This document shows positions 20,246-28,779 of a stretch of DNA of 64,000 bases, one piece after another. The notes beneath the pieces were generated by a model. The model was not told where the DNA came from. It searched no databases and saw only the letters and a list, made by a program, of their open reading frames with translations. The position numbers and the translations under genes were made by a program. Every line of letters starts with the position of its first letter. Positions within the stretch are counted from its first letter, which is position 1. Location of the stretch: contig JAWKLJ010000001.1 in NCBI GenBank assembly GCA_041392805.1, positions 1,798,001 through 1,862,000 on the forward strand, in the 5' to 3' direction. The stretch comes from Saprospiraceae bacterium. Its GTDB lineage: Bacteria > Bacteroidota > Bacteroidia > Chitinophagales > Saprospiraceae.

Positions 20246-20664
20246 AGTCGATTGCTCTTCTCGGGTTAGTATTGTAAGTAGCTTTTTTATAATGGTGTGT
20301 ATTTATGGCACTACGCAAAAATAAGCCTTGCTGTTTAAAATCCTTTTTAGGTTACGAATTCAAGAGGTGCTTTGTTTCGAAAAGAATAACTTTTGCCTAT
20401 TACTTTACATTATTGTCAAATAATGGTTTGTGATAGCTAACATAATTACTTTTTTCGTATATTCGCATTTATTTTTATTTGTCCCTCCACTTATAAGCAT
20501 TGTTTTTCAACTCCCTTTATAAAGTGTTTTAGCATATATAGTTGATAATTCCGGCAAGGTGCTTTTACCTACTGAGATTTATAATTTTTTAATACCTGAC
20601 TTTCAAAAGAAGCTATTTCAATTTGGCTACTTACTATGAAAGTCATAATTACTGCCCTTAAAGT
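20246..20664. promoter_or_regulatory. Divergent promoter region between the two arms of the peptide cluster
   Basis: This 419-base AT-rich stretch separates the ABC exporter from the cyclodeaminase gene and should hold promoters for both arms. On the minus strand TATTTTTG at 20316-20323 matches the Bacteroidota -7 element TAnnTTTG and would start transcription just before the possible ATT start at 20293. A good -33 element is not evident. An inverted repeat CATTATT-GTCA-AATAATG lies at 20408-20425 and could be an operator. I saw no riboswitch or RNA gene here. Confidence 0.4.
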
Positions 20665-21753
20665 ATGAACAAGCATATCCTGAAAACGCTCATTCTAAGG
20701 CCAAGTGATGTTCAACAGATTATCCAATATGTTGGACCGGATACCTTAATGGATATCCTTATTCAGCGTATGTTTCATTCTTTTGAATCCTTCGATGACC
20801 AGGAAACAATCATTCCGATCCGGTCAGGATTTAATTATGAAAAGCCAACCGTTGGTCTGGTGGAGTGGATGCCTTTATATAAACAAGGTGAGCAGGTAGT
20901 CATAAAAATTGTTGGTTATCATCCCAATAATCCAGAAAAATATGGGTTGCCTACGATTGTGTCTACCATTTCCGCTTACGATACCTCCACGGGGCACCTT
21001 AGTGGCTTAACAGATGGGGTGCTATTGACGGCCTTGCGCACCGGCGCTGCATCTGCTGTGGCTAGCCAATTACTGGCACATCCCGATAGCGCCGTCCTTG
21101 GCTTGATTGGCTGTGGCGCACAAGCGGTGACCCAATTACACGCCCTATCACGCATTTTTAAACTCAAGAAAGTATTTTTCTACGATATAGATCCCGAGGT
21201 GGTGCAATCTTTCCCAGATCGATGTGCCGCCTTAGACCTGGACCTCGTTTTTGTTCCAACGAATATAAAAGAAGTCGTTAGGCAGGCTGAAATCTTGTGT
21301 ACGGCGACCTCTATTGACGTGGGCGCAGGACCGCTTTTTGAACTTTTGGAGACCCAGCCGACCTTGCATGTAAATGCCGTGGGGTCGGATTTTCCAGGAA
21401 AAACGGAGCTTCCCAAAAGTCTTTTAGAGAAGAGCTTTGTCTGCCCGGATTTTTTGGAGCAGGCGGTCAAAGAAGGAGAATGTCAGCAGCTTTCAGCGGA
21501 GCATATTGGTCCTAGTATTTTGGATGTTATCCGCAATCGAGAACAGTACACATATGTTCAGAATCAACGCAGTGTTTTTGATTCCACGGGCTGGGCGTTG
21601 GAGGACCAGGTGGTCATGGATTTATTCTTAGAATATGCAACGGAGCTGGGACTGGGACTAGAGGTAGCCATAGAGAGTGTACAGGAAGATGCTAAAAACC
21701 CTTATCATTTTTTAAACAAAGTGGCGGCACCCTCCTTTAGCCAGCCTTCTTAG
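20665..21753 (+). CDS. Ornithine cyclodeaminase / mu-crystallin family enzyme
   Basis: 362 residues, the normal length for the family. Members convert L-ornithine to L-proline and ammonia using bound NAD, or act as related dehydrogenases or diaminopropionate synthases (SbnB). The Rossmann motif LGLIGCGAQA is at about 150. The AVGSDFPGKTEL segment at about 235 matches the ornithine cyclodeaminase catalytic region (GGDxPGKTEL in characterised members). That favours true cyclodeaminase over alanine dehydrogenase or SbnB. In this cluster it would supply proline to the stand-alone adenylation enzyme at 27188, the first step to a pyrrole or dehydroproline starter (inference). It opens the plus arm after a 419-base divergent gap. 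Confidence 0.85.
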   Translation: MNKHILKTLILRPSDVQQIIQYVGPDTLMDILIQRMFHSFESFDDQETIIPIRSGFNYEKPTVGLVEWMPLYKQGEQVVIKIVGYHPNNPEKYGLPTIVSTISAYDTSTGHLSGLTDGVLLTALRTGAASAVASQLLAHPDSAVLGLIGCGAQAVTQLHALSRIFKLKKVFFYDIDPEVVQSFPDRCAALDLDLVFVPTNIKEVVRQAEILCTATSIDVGAGPLFELLETQPTLHVNAVGSDFPGKTELPKSLLEKSFVCPDFLEQAVKEGECQQLSAEHIGPSILDVIRNREQYTYVQNQRSVFDSTGWALEDQVVMDLFLEYATELGLGLEVAIESVQEDAKNPYHFLNKVAAPSFSQPS

Positions 21754-21754
21754 G

Positions 21755-21948
21755 TTTAGAGCATGTTTGGAGGTCGCTTTTGGAGGCAAAAAGTGTCAAT
21801 TTTTCGTTGACTGGGATGGCTTGATACTGTGTATCAACAGTGCCTTTTTGAAGTTCATACCCTTCGGTACGGACGAAAAAAGCAACGAAGTATCAACGAA
21901 AAAGGGATAGTTTTAGGCCCAAAGGGTGACCTCCAAACATGCTCTAAA
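21755..21948. mobile_element. MITE-like element, copy 1
   Basis: A 194-bp non-coding element bounded by perfect inverted repeats of about 21 bp whose core is AGAGCATGTTTGGAGGT. The inside is AT-rich and without a credible gene. Near-identical copies lie at 37009-37201 (opposite orientation) and, expanded and worn at one end, at 53152-53615. The size, terminal inverted repeats and lack of coding capacity fit a miniature inverted-repeat transposable element moved by a transposase encoded elsewhere. A target-site duplication is not clear. Confidence 0.75.
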
Positions 21949-21999
21949 CTTCTGAAATCTACTCTAGTTACCTACCCCCTAGTTAGACTTCAGAAGTTT
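21946..21999. terminator. Hairpin between convergent genes, possible bidirectional terminator
   Basis: Arms of 16 bases (AAACTTCTGAAATCTA and its complement, one mismatch) are separated by about 22 bases. The hairpin starts at the right edge of the MITE and its right arm covers the stop codon of the convergent membrane-protein gene. It could end transcription from both sides. No long T-run follows, so an intrinsic terminator is only a possibility. Confidence 0.45.
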
Positions 22000-23609
22000 A
22001 CCGTACGAATGGGAATATTGCGAATCTCGGCATATTCTCCCTGACTAAAGAGAGACGTTATTTGAAAGATTGTTATTTGTTTGAGCGGTACAGGGCCACC
22101 AGCAGGTAGTCTTAGGGGGTAATTCCAAAGGAGGCCAGGTGCGCGGAGGTAGCTCAAATAGGTGCGCTTGTTTTGGCGATCATTCCAATTGGATAAAAAT
22201 CGTTTAATGAACAAATCAAAGTCAGCTGCCCATTCGGCCTCATAGCTATTCCAACCCTCTGATTTTTCTAATTCGAAAAATTCTTCCTTTGATTGAATCG
22301 CCATTAACCGGCGAGGGGAAGTAGGATCATCTTCTTGGACATAAAGCATAGGGTGAGAAGTTAAATAGGCCAGTCCTCTCATGATAAATTGGTATTCGTA
22401 AGGGGCAAAAAAGCTAAGTGGCAGGTCAATTACTTCGTCCGTTATGGTCAAGGCTTTTATATGATAACTATAGCTAAAAGGAAGGTCATACCAAGAGAGT
22501 TGAACCGGCTTACACCAATAGGAACCCCCGAAGATAAGGCAGGCAGCAAGGAAAGCATGCGCTTTGGTAAAAATGGGGAGTTGAGAAAAGGCATCCTTGC
22601 GAAAAAAGAGCCATAATAAACAGAGATCCATTAGGGTCCACATCCAAAAGCTAATACCAGAGAAAAACAAAATGCCAATATGAAACAAGGCCCATCCTCC
22701 TAGAAAGATACGAGGAAGACTGCGATGAAAAAAGAAGAAAACCGAGCCAACTTCTAAGCCTAGTACCATCGCTTTCATTAAGCCATTGAATGGGGAAAAG
22801 AAATGAACAATCGATACGATCGTTTCGGCATCCAGAAAACTTAACCACCCATTCGCATAAGCGGAGGGTAGTACCAGGAAAAGTTGATCATAGCGAATCC
22901 AATCCAGGTTGAATTTCCCCCATCCCGACAGCCAATAATGGGCTGCAAAAAGGATTCCAACGATAAAAACAAAATCATTAAGCGGAAAGCGTTTAATTGG
23001 AACGTATAAAAAAAAACAAGTAACAAAAAGGACCAGTATTCGTAACAAAAGGAACGGTGCTGCCCAAGAATAACCGATCAAAGCCGTAAACTGCCAAATG
23101 ACGGGTAACAACAGGAGGAGAAAGGGTAAAACGAAGGCAGGGCGCCAATAGATCAGCAACACAAAAGCTAATAATAAGATTCGATCTACATAATGTCCTT
23201 GGTTAAAATATAAATTAAAATCATAGGTGGCAAATGACCAAGCTAATATACCAGCAGCCAAAGTGATGAGCAATCGCAACCATCTTCCCCCTTCAATGTT
23301 CATCCATTGGTCGCTTAGCTGCCGATGAAAAACAATAGCAAGCACAAGCAGAAAAACCGTTGGAAAAACAAACCAGGTACCAAAGGCACCTCTGAGCATT
23401 CCCCAAAAAATAAAGGGCTCCTCATAGCACCCTAAGGGCAGGTTTGACAGATGCATTAATAACCTATCTACAACAAAATAAATCCCAATAATGATTCCCA
23501 CCCGTATATATAAGAGGAGGGCGCCATTATTAGGAAAATGTAATTCATTCCCCCATAATTGCCTCCAAAGATCTTGGATTTTTTGTTGGCTAGAATTAAG
23601 CAAGTCCAT
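21990..23609 (-). CDS. Polytopic membrane protein, possibly HTTM/vitamin K-carboxylase-like
   Basis: 539 residues with about ten hydrophobic segments over residues 30-350 and a soluble C-terminal part of about 180 residues. The segment HYWLSGWGKFNLDWIRYDQL resembles the membrane core of HTTM (vitamin K-dependent gamma-carboxylase-like) proteins. I could not confirm the family or any catalytic residue. It lies inside the plus arm of the peptide cluster but on the opposite strand, with its own promoter region shared with the TonB receptor. It is either a cluster gene for membrane-bound tailoring or transport, or an unrelated passenger. Confidence 0.6.
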   Translation of the reverse strand: MDLLNSSQQKIQDLWRQLWGNELHFPNNGALLLYIRVGIIIGIYFVVDRLLMHLSNLPLGCYEEPFIFWGMLRGAFGTWFVFPTVFLLVLAIVFHRQLSDQWMNIEGGRWLRLLITLAAGILAWSFATYDFNLYFNQGHYVDRILLLAFVLLIYWRPAFVLPFLLLLLPVIWQFTALIGYSWAAPFLLLRILVLFVTCFFLYVPIKRFPLNDFVFIVGILFAAHYWLSGWGKFNLDWIRYDQLFLVLPSAYANGWLSFLDAETIVSIVHFFSPFNGLMKAMVLGLEVGSVFFFFHRSLPRIFLGGWALFHIGILFFSGISFWMWTLMDLCLLWLFFRKDAFSQLPIFTKAHAFLAACLIFGGSYWCKPVQLSWYDLPFSYSYHIKALTITDEVIDLPLSFFAPYEYQFIMRGLAYLTSHPMLYVQEDDPTSPRRLMAIQSKEEFFELEKSEGWNSYEAEWAADFDLFIKRFLSNWNDRQNKRTYLSYLRAPGLLWNYPLRLPAGGPVPLKQITIFQITSLFSQGEYAEIRNIPIRTVNF

Positions 23610-23691
23610 GGTCTTGTGTTTTTCTAATCTACGAAGTCCTCATAACAAAATTGGTTTTTTGACAAAATTTATAGCAGGTGTTGATTGACCG

Positions 23692-23710
23692 TATAATGAT
23701 TATCACTCAT
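23692..23710 (+). promoter_or_regulatory. Fur-like box upstream of the TonB receptor
   Basis: The 19-base segment TATAATGATTATCACTCAT matches the Fur consensus GATAATGATAATCATTATC at 14 of 19 positions, with an unbroken run ATAATGAT. It lies 54 bases before the receptor start, a suitable place for repression by a Fur-family regulator (Fur, or a zinc or nickel relative) when metal is replete. It is also upstream of the divergent membrane-protein gene. Matching is by eye to the enterobacterial consensus, and the Bacteroidota motif may differ. Confidence 0.5.
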
Positions 23711-23763
23711 TCCTGACAAAATGTTTCAAAAGACAAAAAATACCGTAACAAAAAAAAAACACT

Positions 23764-25983
23764 ATGAAGTCATTCTTATCCCTATTATGCATCGTTGTTT
23801 TCCCAAGCTTTTTATTGGGACAAACGCTCTATGGCAAGATTAGTGACAGCGAGAAAATGCCAATTGCGGGTGCTTATGTATTGGACATCACGGCAGACAA
23901 ACACACGCATTCCAGCGAAAATGGCGGTTTCGTACTAAACGAGGTTCAACCCGGAGATACCCTCCAGGTCATTTACCTTGGATACAAAACCAAAGAGGTA
24001 GTGATACAAGATATAGCTACTTTTTTAGATATTGAACTGTCCACCTGGGTTTTTCAACTAGATGAAGTCATTGTCGGTAGAAGTAATAAGTCTATCAACC
24101 TAATTTCGGGTATTGACCTGCGCGTCAATCCGGTTAATTCCTCCCAGGAAATATTGCGAAAAATTCCCGGCCTATTCATTGGCCAACATGCGGGTGGTGG
24201 TAAAGCCGAACAGATATTTCTTAGAGGATTTGATATTGACCATGGAACGGATATCAATATTAGCGTTGATGGTATGCCGGTCAATATGGTGTCGCATGCC
24301 CACGGGCAGGGTTATGCCGATTTGCATTTTGTCATTCCTGAAACTATCGATAAAATCGATTTTGGCAAAGGGCCTTATTATGCCAATAAAGGCAATTTTG
24401 GTACGGCGGGCTATATGCAATTCCAAACCAAAGAGCGCCTGGATAAAAGTTCAGTCAAAATGGATGTCGGCCGGTTCAACACCTTTCGCACCGTAGGTCT
24501 TTTTGACCTCCTGCAATCGGAAGACCAGCACGCCTATATTGCAACAGAATATTTATTGTCCGATGGTCCATTTATTTCCCCTCAAAACTTTAACCGACTC
24601 AATTTGCTGGGGAAATATACCACAAACCTACCCAATGATGGAAAATTAACCTTTCAGGCTTCCCATTTTTCCAGTCGCTGGGATGCTTCCGGGCAGGTTC
24701 CCCTTCGAGCCATAGCTGCTGGCCAGATATCTCGCTTTGGCGCCATCGATGACACGGAAGGTGGAAATACCAGTCGTACCAACCTGGCTTTAAGCCTGAA
24801 TAAAACCCTTAATGAACGGACTTTCGTCAAAAGTCAGGTGTATTACTCCCTTTATGATTTTGAACTATACTCCAACTTCACGTTTTTCCTGAGAGACCCT
24901 GAAAATGGCGACCAAATTCGCCAAAAGGAAAAGCGGCAAATTTTTGGAATGCAAAGTGAGTGGAACCGGTCTACCTACATTAACAACACCCCTACCCTTT
25001 TACAGGCAGGTGTCGGCCTTAGAAGTGATAACATCAAAGGCAACGAACTTTCCTACACGAGGAATCGCATAACCACCCTTGAACGAATTCAATTAGGGGA
25101 TGTTATGGAATCTAATGTTTATGGGTACCTCAATACCGAATTCGATTTGGGTAATTGGTTGATTAATCCGGGTGTTCGTTTAGATTATTTTAATGTCAGT
25201 TATGTCAATGAGTTGAACACCACCTATCAGAACCAAACCCTATCCCAGGCACTGGCTAGCCCCAAATTGAATATTATTTATACCTCAGGCAAAAACACCC
25301 AATTCTTTCTAAAATCAGGCTATGGTTTCCATTCCAATGATACAAGAGTGGTCCTAAACCAGGGCGTAAAATCTTTATTGCCTACGGCCTTTGGTGTAGA
25401 CATTGGTACGCTATGGAAACCAGCTCCTCGATTGGTCACTGATGTTGCCTTGTGGTATTTATTCCTCGAACAGGAATTTGTTTATGTAGGAGATGAAGGC
25501 GTAGTGGAACCTAGTGGCAGAACTAAACGTATAGGTATTGATGTGGGCTTAAGGTACCAAATGAATGATTGGCTTTTTGTCGATGCAGATTTGAATTATG
25601 CCCTACCACGAAGTATCGATGAACCCGAAGGCGCGCAATATATTCCCTTGGCGCCTACCCTTACTTTTACCGGTGGGCTTAGCCTTTTAAAAGATGGTTT
25701 TTCCGCTGGACTTAGGGCGCGGTACCTGAAGGATAGACCGGCCAATGAGGACAATAGCATCATTGCCAAAGGCTATTTAGTGGTAGATTTTAATGTAGGA
25801 TACAAACAGAAAAACATAACTTGGGGTGTGAGTGTAGAAAACTTGTTGAACACAGAATGGGCCGAAGCACAATTTGCCACCCAATCGAGGCTTAACAACG
25901 AAGGTCCTGAGGGGGTAGAAGAAATTCATTTCACACCAGGGACTCCCTTCTTTTTGAAAGGAAGTATTACGTACGAATTTTAG
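23764..25983 (+). CDS. TonB-dependent outer-membrane receptor
   Basis: 739 residues. Signal peptide (to about 19, ending LLGQ), a carboxypeptidase-regulatory-like beta domain (about 20-100, typical of Bacteroidota receptors), a plug domain (about 115-225) and a 22-strand barrel ending in a terminal Phe. The plug holds IDHGTDINISVDGMPVNMV followed by SHAHGQGYADLHF, a His-rich stretch that may touch a metal or metal chelate. A Fur-like box precedes the gene and a flavoprotein gene follows by 25 bases. That ties uptake to peptide biosynthesis and fits recovery of a metallophore made by the cluster (inference). Confidence 0.92.
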   Translation: MKSFLSLLCIVVFPSFLLGQTLYGKISDSEKMPIAGAYVLDITADKHTHSSENGGFVLNEVQPGDTLQVIYLGYKTKEVVIQDIATFLDIELSTWVFQLDEVIVGRSNKSINLISGIDLRVNPVNSSQEILRKIPGLFIGQHAGGGKAEQIFLRGFDIDHGTDINISVDGMPVNMVSHAHGQGYADLHFVIPETIDKIDFGKGPYYANKGNFGTAGYMQFQTKERLDKSSVKMDVGRFNTFRTVGLFDLLQSEDQHAYIATEYLLSDGPFISPQNFNRLNLLGKYTTNLPNDGKLTFQASHFSSRWDASGQVPLRAIAAGQISRFGAIDDTEGGNTSRTNLALSLNKTLNERTFVKSQVYYSLYDFELYSNFTFFLRDPENGDQIRQKEKRQIFGMQSEWNRSTYINNTPTLLQAGVGLRSDNIKGNELSYTRNRITTLERIQLGDVMESNVYGYLNTEFDLGNWLINPGVRLDYFNVSYVNELNTTYQNQTLSQALASPKLNIIYTSGKNTQFFLKSGYGFHSNDTRVVLNQGVKSLLPTAFGVDIGTLWKPAPRLVTDVALWYLFLEQEFVYVGDEGVVEPSGRTKRIGIDVGLRYQMNDWLFVDADLNYALPRSIDEPEGAQYIPLAPTLTFTGGLSLLKDGFSAGLRARYLKDRPANEDNSIIAKGYLVVDFNVGYKQKNITWGVSVENLLNTEWAEAQFATQSRLNNEGPEGVEEIHFTPGTPFFLKGSITYEF

Positions 25984-26008
25984 TTTATTCAAAACCGATA
26001 AAAACCAC

Positions 26009-27160
26009 ATGGACTTTTCTTGGCCAGAAGATTATACGACGCTGCGAGATCAAGTGATCCAGTTTGCAAAAACCGAATTAAACCACGACCTCATTAATAG
26101 GGACCAACAAGGGCTTTTCTCCAGGGAACGCTGGCAAAAATGTGCTGACTTTGGCATCCAGGGGCTGGCCGCACCCGCTGCCTATGGTGGGCAGAAAGCA
26201 GAAATAGACCTGATGCAAGCGATGCTGGCCATGGAGGGTTTTGGCTATGGCTGCCAGGACAATGGCTTGGCACTGGCCTTAAATGCCCAGATGTGGACGG
26301 TACAGGTACCCCTTTCTCAATTCGGTACCGAGGCCCAAAAACAAAAATACTTAACTGCCTTTACGAGTGGGAAATCGATAGCGGCCCATGCGCTGACGGA
26401 ACCAGATGCAGGCTCCGATATTTTCAGCATGAAAATGACAGCCCACAAACAGGATGGCGGTTATGTCCTCAACGGCCATAAACACTTGATTACCCTGGCG
26501 CCCATCGCTGATGTCGCCCTTGTTTTTGCCACCATCAACCCCAAATTGGGTAGGTGGGGGGTAACGGCCTTTATGGTCGAAAAAGGAACCCCAGGCTTCA
26601 CAGCTAGCCCAACCAATAGCAAAATGGGCTTGCGTACGGTTCCTATTGGCGGATTTCACTTCGAAGATTGCTTCATTCCTGAAGAAAATAGATTGGGCGG
26701 CGAAGGCGCTGGTTTTAGCATTTTGAATTACTCCCTGGAGTTTGACCGCTGCTGCATTCTCGCTAGTCAGCTTGGTGCCATGCAACGTCAATTAGAAGAC
26801 ACCATCGATTTTGCTAAAAACCGACAACAGTTCGGTCAACCGATTGGCAAATTTCAATCTGTTTCAAATCGGATTGCGGATATGAAACTGCGCCTGGAAA
26901 CCTCCAGGCTATTACTCTATAAAGTAGCCTGGCTCAAAAGAAATGGACAATCTGCCTTGCTGGAAGCAGCCCTACTAAAGCTTCAGCTTAGCGAAAGTTT
27001 TGTCGCCTCTAGCATGGATGCAGTTCGTACCCGGGGAGGGATTGGCTTCCTGACAGAATATGAAGTAGAACGAGATTTACGGGATGCCGTGGGTGGGGTG
27101 CTGTACGCAGGCACCTCCGATATTCAGCGCAATATTATTGCCAAACTGCTAGGCTTATAG
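26009..27160 (+). CDS. Acyl-CoA dehydrogenase-like flavoprotein, probable prolyl-carrier-protein dehydrogenase
   Basis: 383 residues, the length of PltE/RedW-type enzymes, which oxidise L-prolyl-S-carrier protein to pyrrolyl-2-carboxyl-S-carrier protein with FAD. Acyl-CoA dehydrogenase landmarks are visible: HALTEPDAGSD (about 130), the FAD-contact region KHLITLAPIADVALV, RQQFGQPIGKFQ and YAGTSDIQR near the end. In medium-chain acyl-CoA dehydrogenases the last motif is YEGT, with Glu as the base. Here it is Ala, so the base must come from elsewhere, for example the acidic residues in SLEFDRC at about 245. The next two genes encode an adenylation enzyme and a carrier protein, the same trio as in pyoluteorin, prodiginine and anatoxin loci. 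Confidence 0.85.
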   Translation: MDFSWPEDYTTLRDQVIQFAKTELNHDLINRDQQGLFSRERWQKCADFGIQGLAAPAAYGGQKAEIDLMQAMLAMEGFGYGCQDNGLALALNAQMWTVQVPLSQFGTEAQKQKYLTAFTSGKSIAAHALTEPDAGSDIFSMKMTAHKQDGGYVLNGHKHLITLAPIADVALVFATINPKLGRWGVTAFMVEKGTPGFTASPTNSKMGLRTVPIGGFHFEDCFIPEENRLGGEGAGFSILNYSLEFDRCCILASQLGAMQRQLEDTIDFAKNRQQFGQPIGKFQSVSNRIADMKLRLETSRLLLYKVAWLKRNGQSALLEAALLKLQLSESFVASSMDAVRTRGGIGFLTEYEVERDLRDAVGGVLYAGTSDIQRNIIAKLLGL

Positions 27161-27187
27161 CCATTGTTTAAATAATATCCGAAGCGA

Positions 27188-28762
27188 ATGAGCTACATAC
27201 TTCCCAACCTAATCGAAAGGGCTGCCGAGCGATATCCCGTACATGATGCCTTTCGTTGCGGTAATCGCGCTGTCACTTATAGCCAATTATTGACCCAAAT
27301 GAACCAGCTCGCCCACCTCTTGATTGACCTGGGCGTCCAACGCGGCGATCGAATCGGCGTTTACCTGAATCGCAGCCTGGAAACAGCGGTGGCAGTTTAT
27401 GGCATCATGCAAGCGGGAGCGGCCTTTGTCCCGCTGGACCCCAAGGCCCCCGTTAGCCGAACCCAACTGTTGATCCAAGATTGCGGCATTCAGCATATCA
27501 TTAGCCAACCAGCTCAACGAAAAAGCCTTCAATCCTTGATCGAAACAGAGGCGCTAGGCTTGAAAAGCATCATCGGTCTTTCTGAGGATTGGCCCGTCCG
27601 CACCATTTCCTGGGCGGAGGTGCAGCAGCTTCCAACGCAAGACAGCCCTCAGGTTCGTATCCTGGAAAAGGACCTGGCTTATATCATGTATACTTCCGGG
27701 ACGACCGGTACCCCCAAGGGTATTATGCATACCCATCATAGTGGCCTGAGTTATGCTAAACTCTCCGCCAGCCTCTACGGCTTAACCCACGAGGACAGGG
27801 TAGGTAATCATGCTGCACTTCATTTTGACATCGCTACCTTTGGCTACTTTTCGGCGCCACTGGTGGGTGCTACGACGGTCATTGTGCCCGATGCGCATAC
27901 CCAAATGCCAGCCAGCCTCTCTAGCCTGATGGAGGCAGAAAAGTTGACTTTTTGGTATTCAGTCCCCTTGGCCTTGATCCAATTGGTACAGCGGGGTGTA
28001 CTGGAGCAACGTGACCTCCGTTCTATCCGCTGGGTACTCTTTGGTGGGGAGCCTTTTCCGACTAAGTTTTTGCGGAGCCTGATGCAAAGCTGGCCACAAG
28101 CGCAGTTTAGCAATGTATATGGCCCGGCAGAAGTGAACCAGTGTACCTATTATCACCTCCCCACCCTGCCTGAAACGGATGATCCGATTCCATTAGGTTA
28201 TGTTTGGGAGAATACCGAAATGTTAATCCTTGACGAAAAGGACGAGCCAGTGGCACCAGGAGAAACAGGAGAACTGCTGATCCGAACAGCCACCATGATG
28301 CAGGGCTATTGGAAACGCCCAGATTTGACAGAAAAAGGATTTTATACCCAAATACGAATCCCTGGCATCCTTGAAACGTTTTATCGAACAGGTGACCTGG
28401 TTCGGATCAACACCGATGGCCATTTACTGTTTTTAGGTCGCAAAGATCGACAAATCAAAACACGGGGTTATCGGGTAGAATTGGATGAAGTCGAAGCAGT
28501 CTTAATTACCCACGAAGCAGTCGATGAAGCAGCCGTTTTTTCCGTTCAGGATGAAACATTTGGTTTATTAATCAACGCTAGCGTAACCTTAAAGGAACAG
28601 GCCGAAACAACCGAGGAGATTTTGCGCCAACATATCGGCGCCTCGTTGCCCTGGTACGCCGTTCCGCAACAGATTCGCATTAGCCAACAGCTGCCCAGAA
28701 CGGCAGCGGGCAAAATAGATCGAAAGGCATTGCAAAGGCAAGCGAGTGAAATGGAAAATTAA
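27188..28762 (+). CDS. Stand-alone amino-acid adenylation enzyme, proline-activating PltF-like (predicted)
   Basis: 524 residues with a complete ANL fold and no C or carrier domain. A3 YIMYTSGTTGTPKG is at about 162, A5 NVYGPAE, A7 YRTGDLVRI, A8 TRGYRVELDEVE and A10 AAGKIDRKAL. Specificity residues read by alignment to GrsA are D-I-F-S-L-G-V-Q-C. This is unlike standard NRPS proline codes and, as far as I recall, partly like PltF/RedM. The FWYSVPLAL segment is also common in that group. It would load an amino acid, probably L-proline, onto the carrier protein encoded 17 bases downstream for oxidation by the preceding flavoprotein. The substrate is an inference from the neighbourhood. Confidence 0.85.
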   Translation: MSYILPNLIERAAERYPVHDAFRCGNRAVTYSQLLTQMNQLAHLLIDLGVQRGDRIGVYLNRSLETAVAVYGIMQAGAAFVPLDPKAPVSRTQLLIQDCGIQHIISQPAQRKSLQSLIETEALGLKSIIGLSEDWPVRTISWAEVQQLPTQDSPQVRILEKDLAYIMYTSGTTGTPKGIMHTHHSGLSYAKLSASLYGLTHEDRVGNHAALHFDIATFGYFSAPLVGATTVIVPDAHTQMPASLSSLMEAEKLTFWYSVPLALIQLVQRGVLEQRDLRSIRWVLFGGEPFPTKFLRSLMQSWPQAQFSNVYGPAEVNQCTYYHLPTLPETDDPIPLGYVWENTEMLILDEKDEPVAPGETGELLIRTATMMQGYWKRPDLTEKGFYTQIRIPGILETFYRTGDLVRINTDGHLLFLGRKDRQIKTRGYRVELDEVEAVLITHEAVDEAAVFSVQDETFGLLINASVTLKEQAETTEEILRQHIGASLPWYAVPQQIRISQQLPRTAAGKIDRKALQRQASEMEN

Positions 28763-28779
28763 TTTAAAAACTAAATACT

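Noticed and set aside
21829..22044. Small open frames inside the MITE copies
   Set aside because: They are out of register between copies or cut by changes, and no protein-like conservation is visible.
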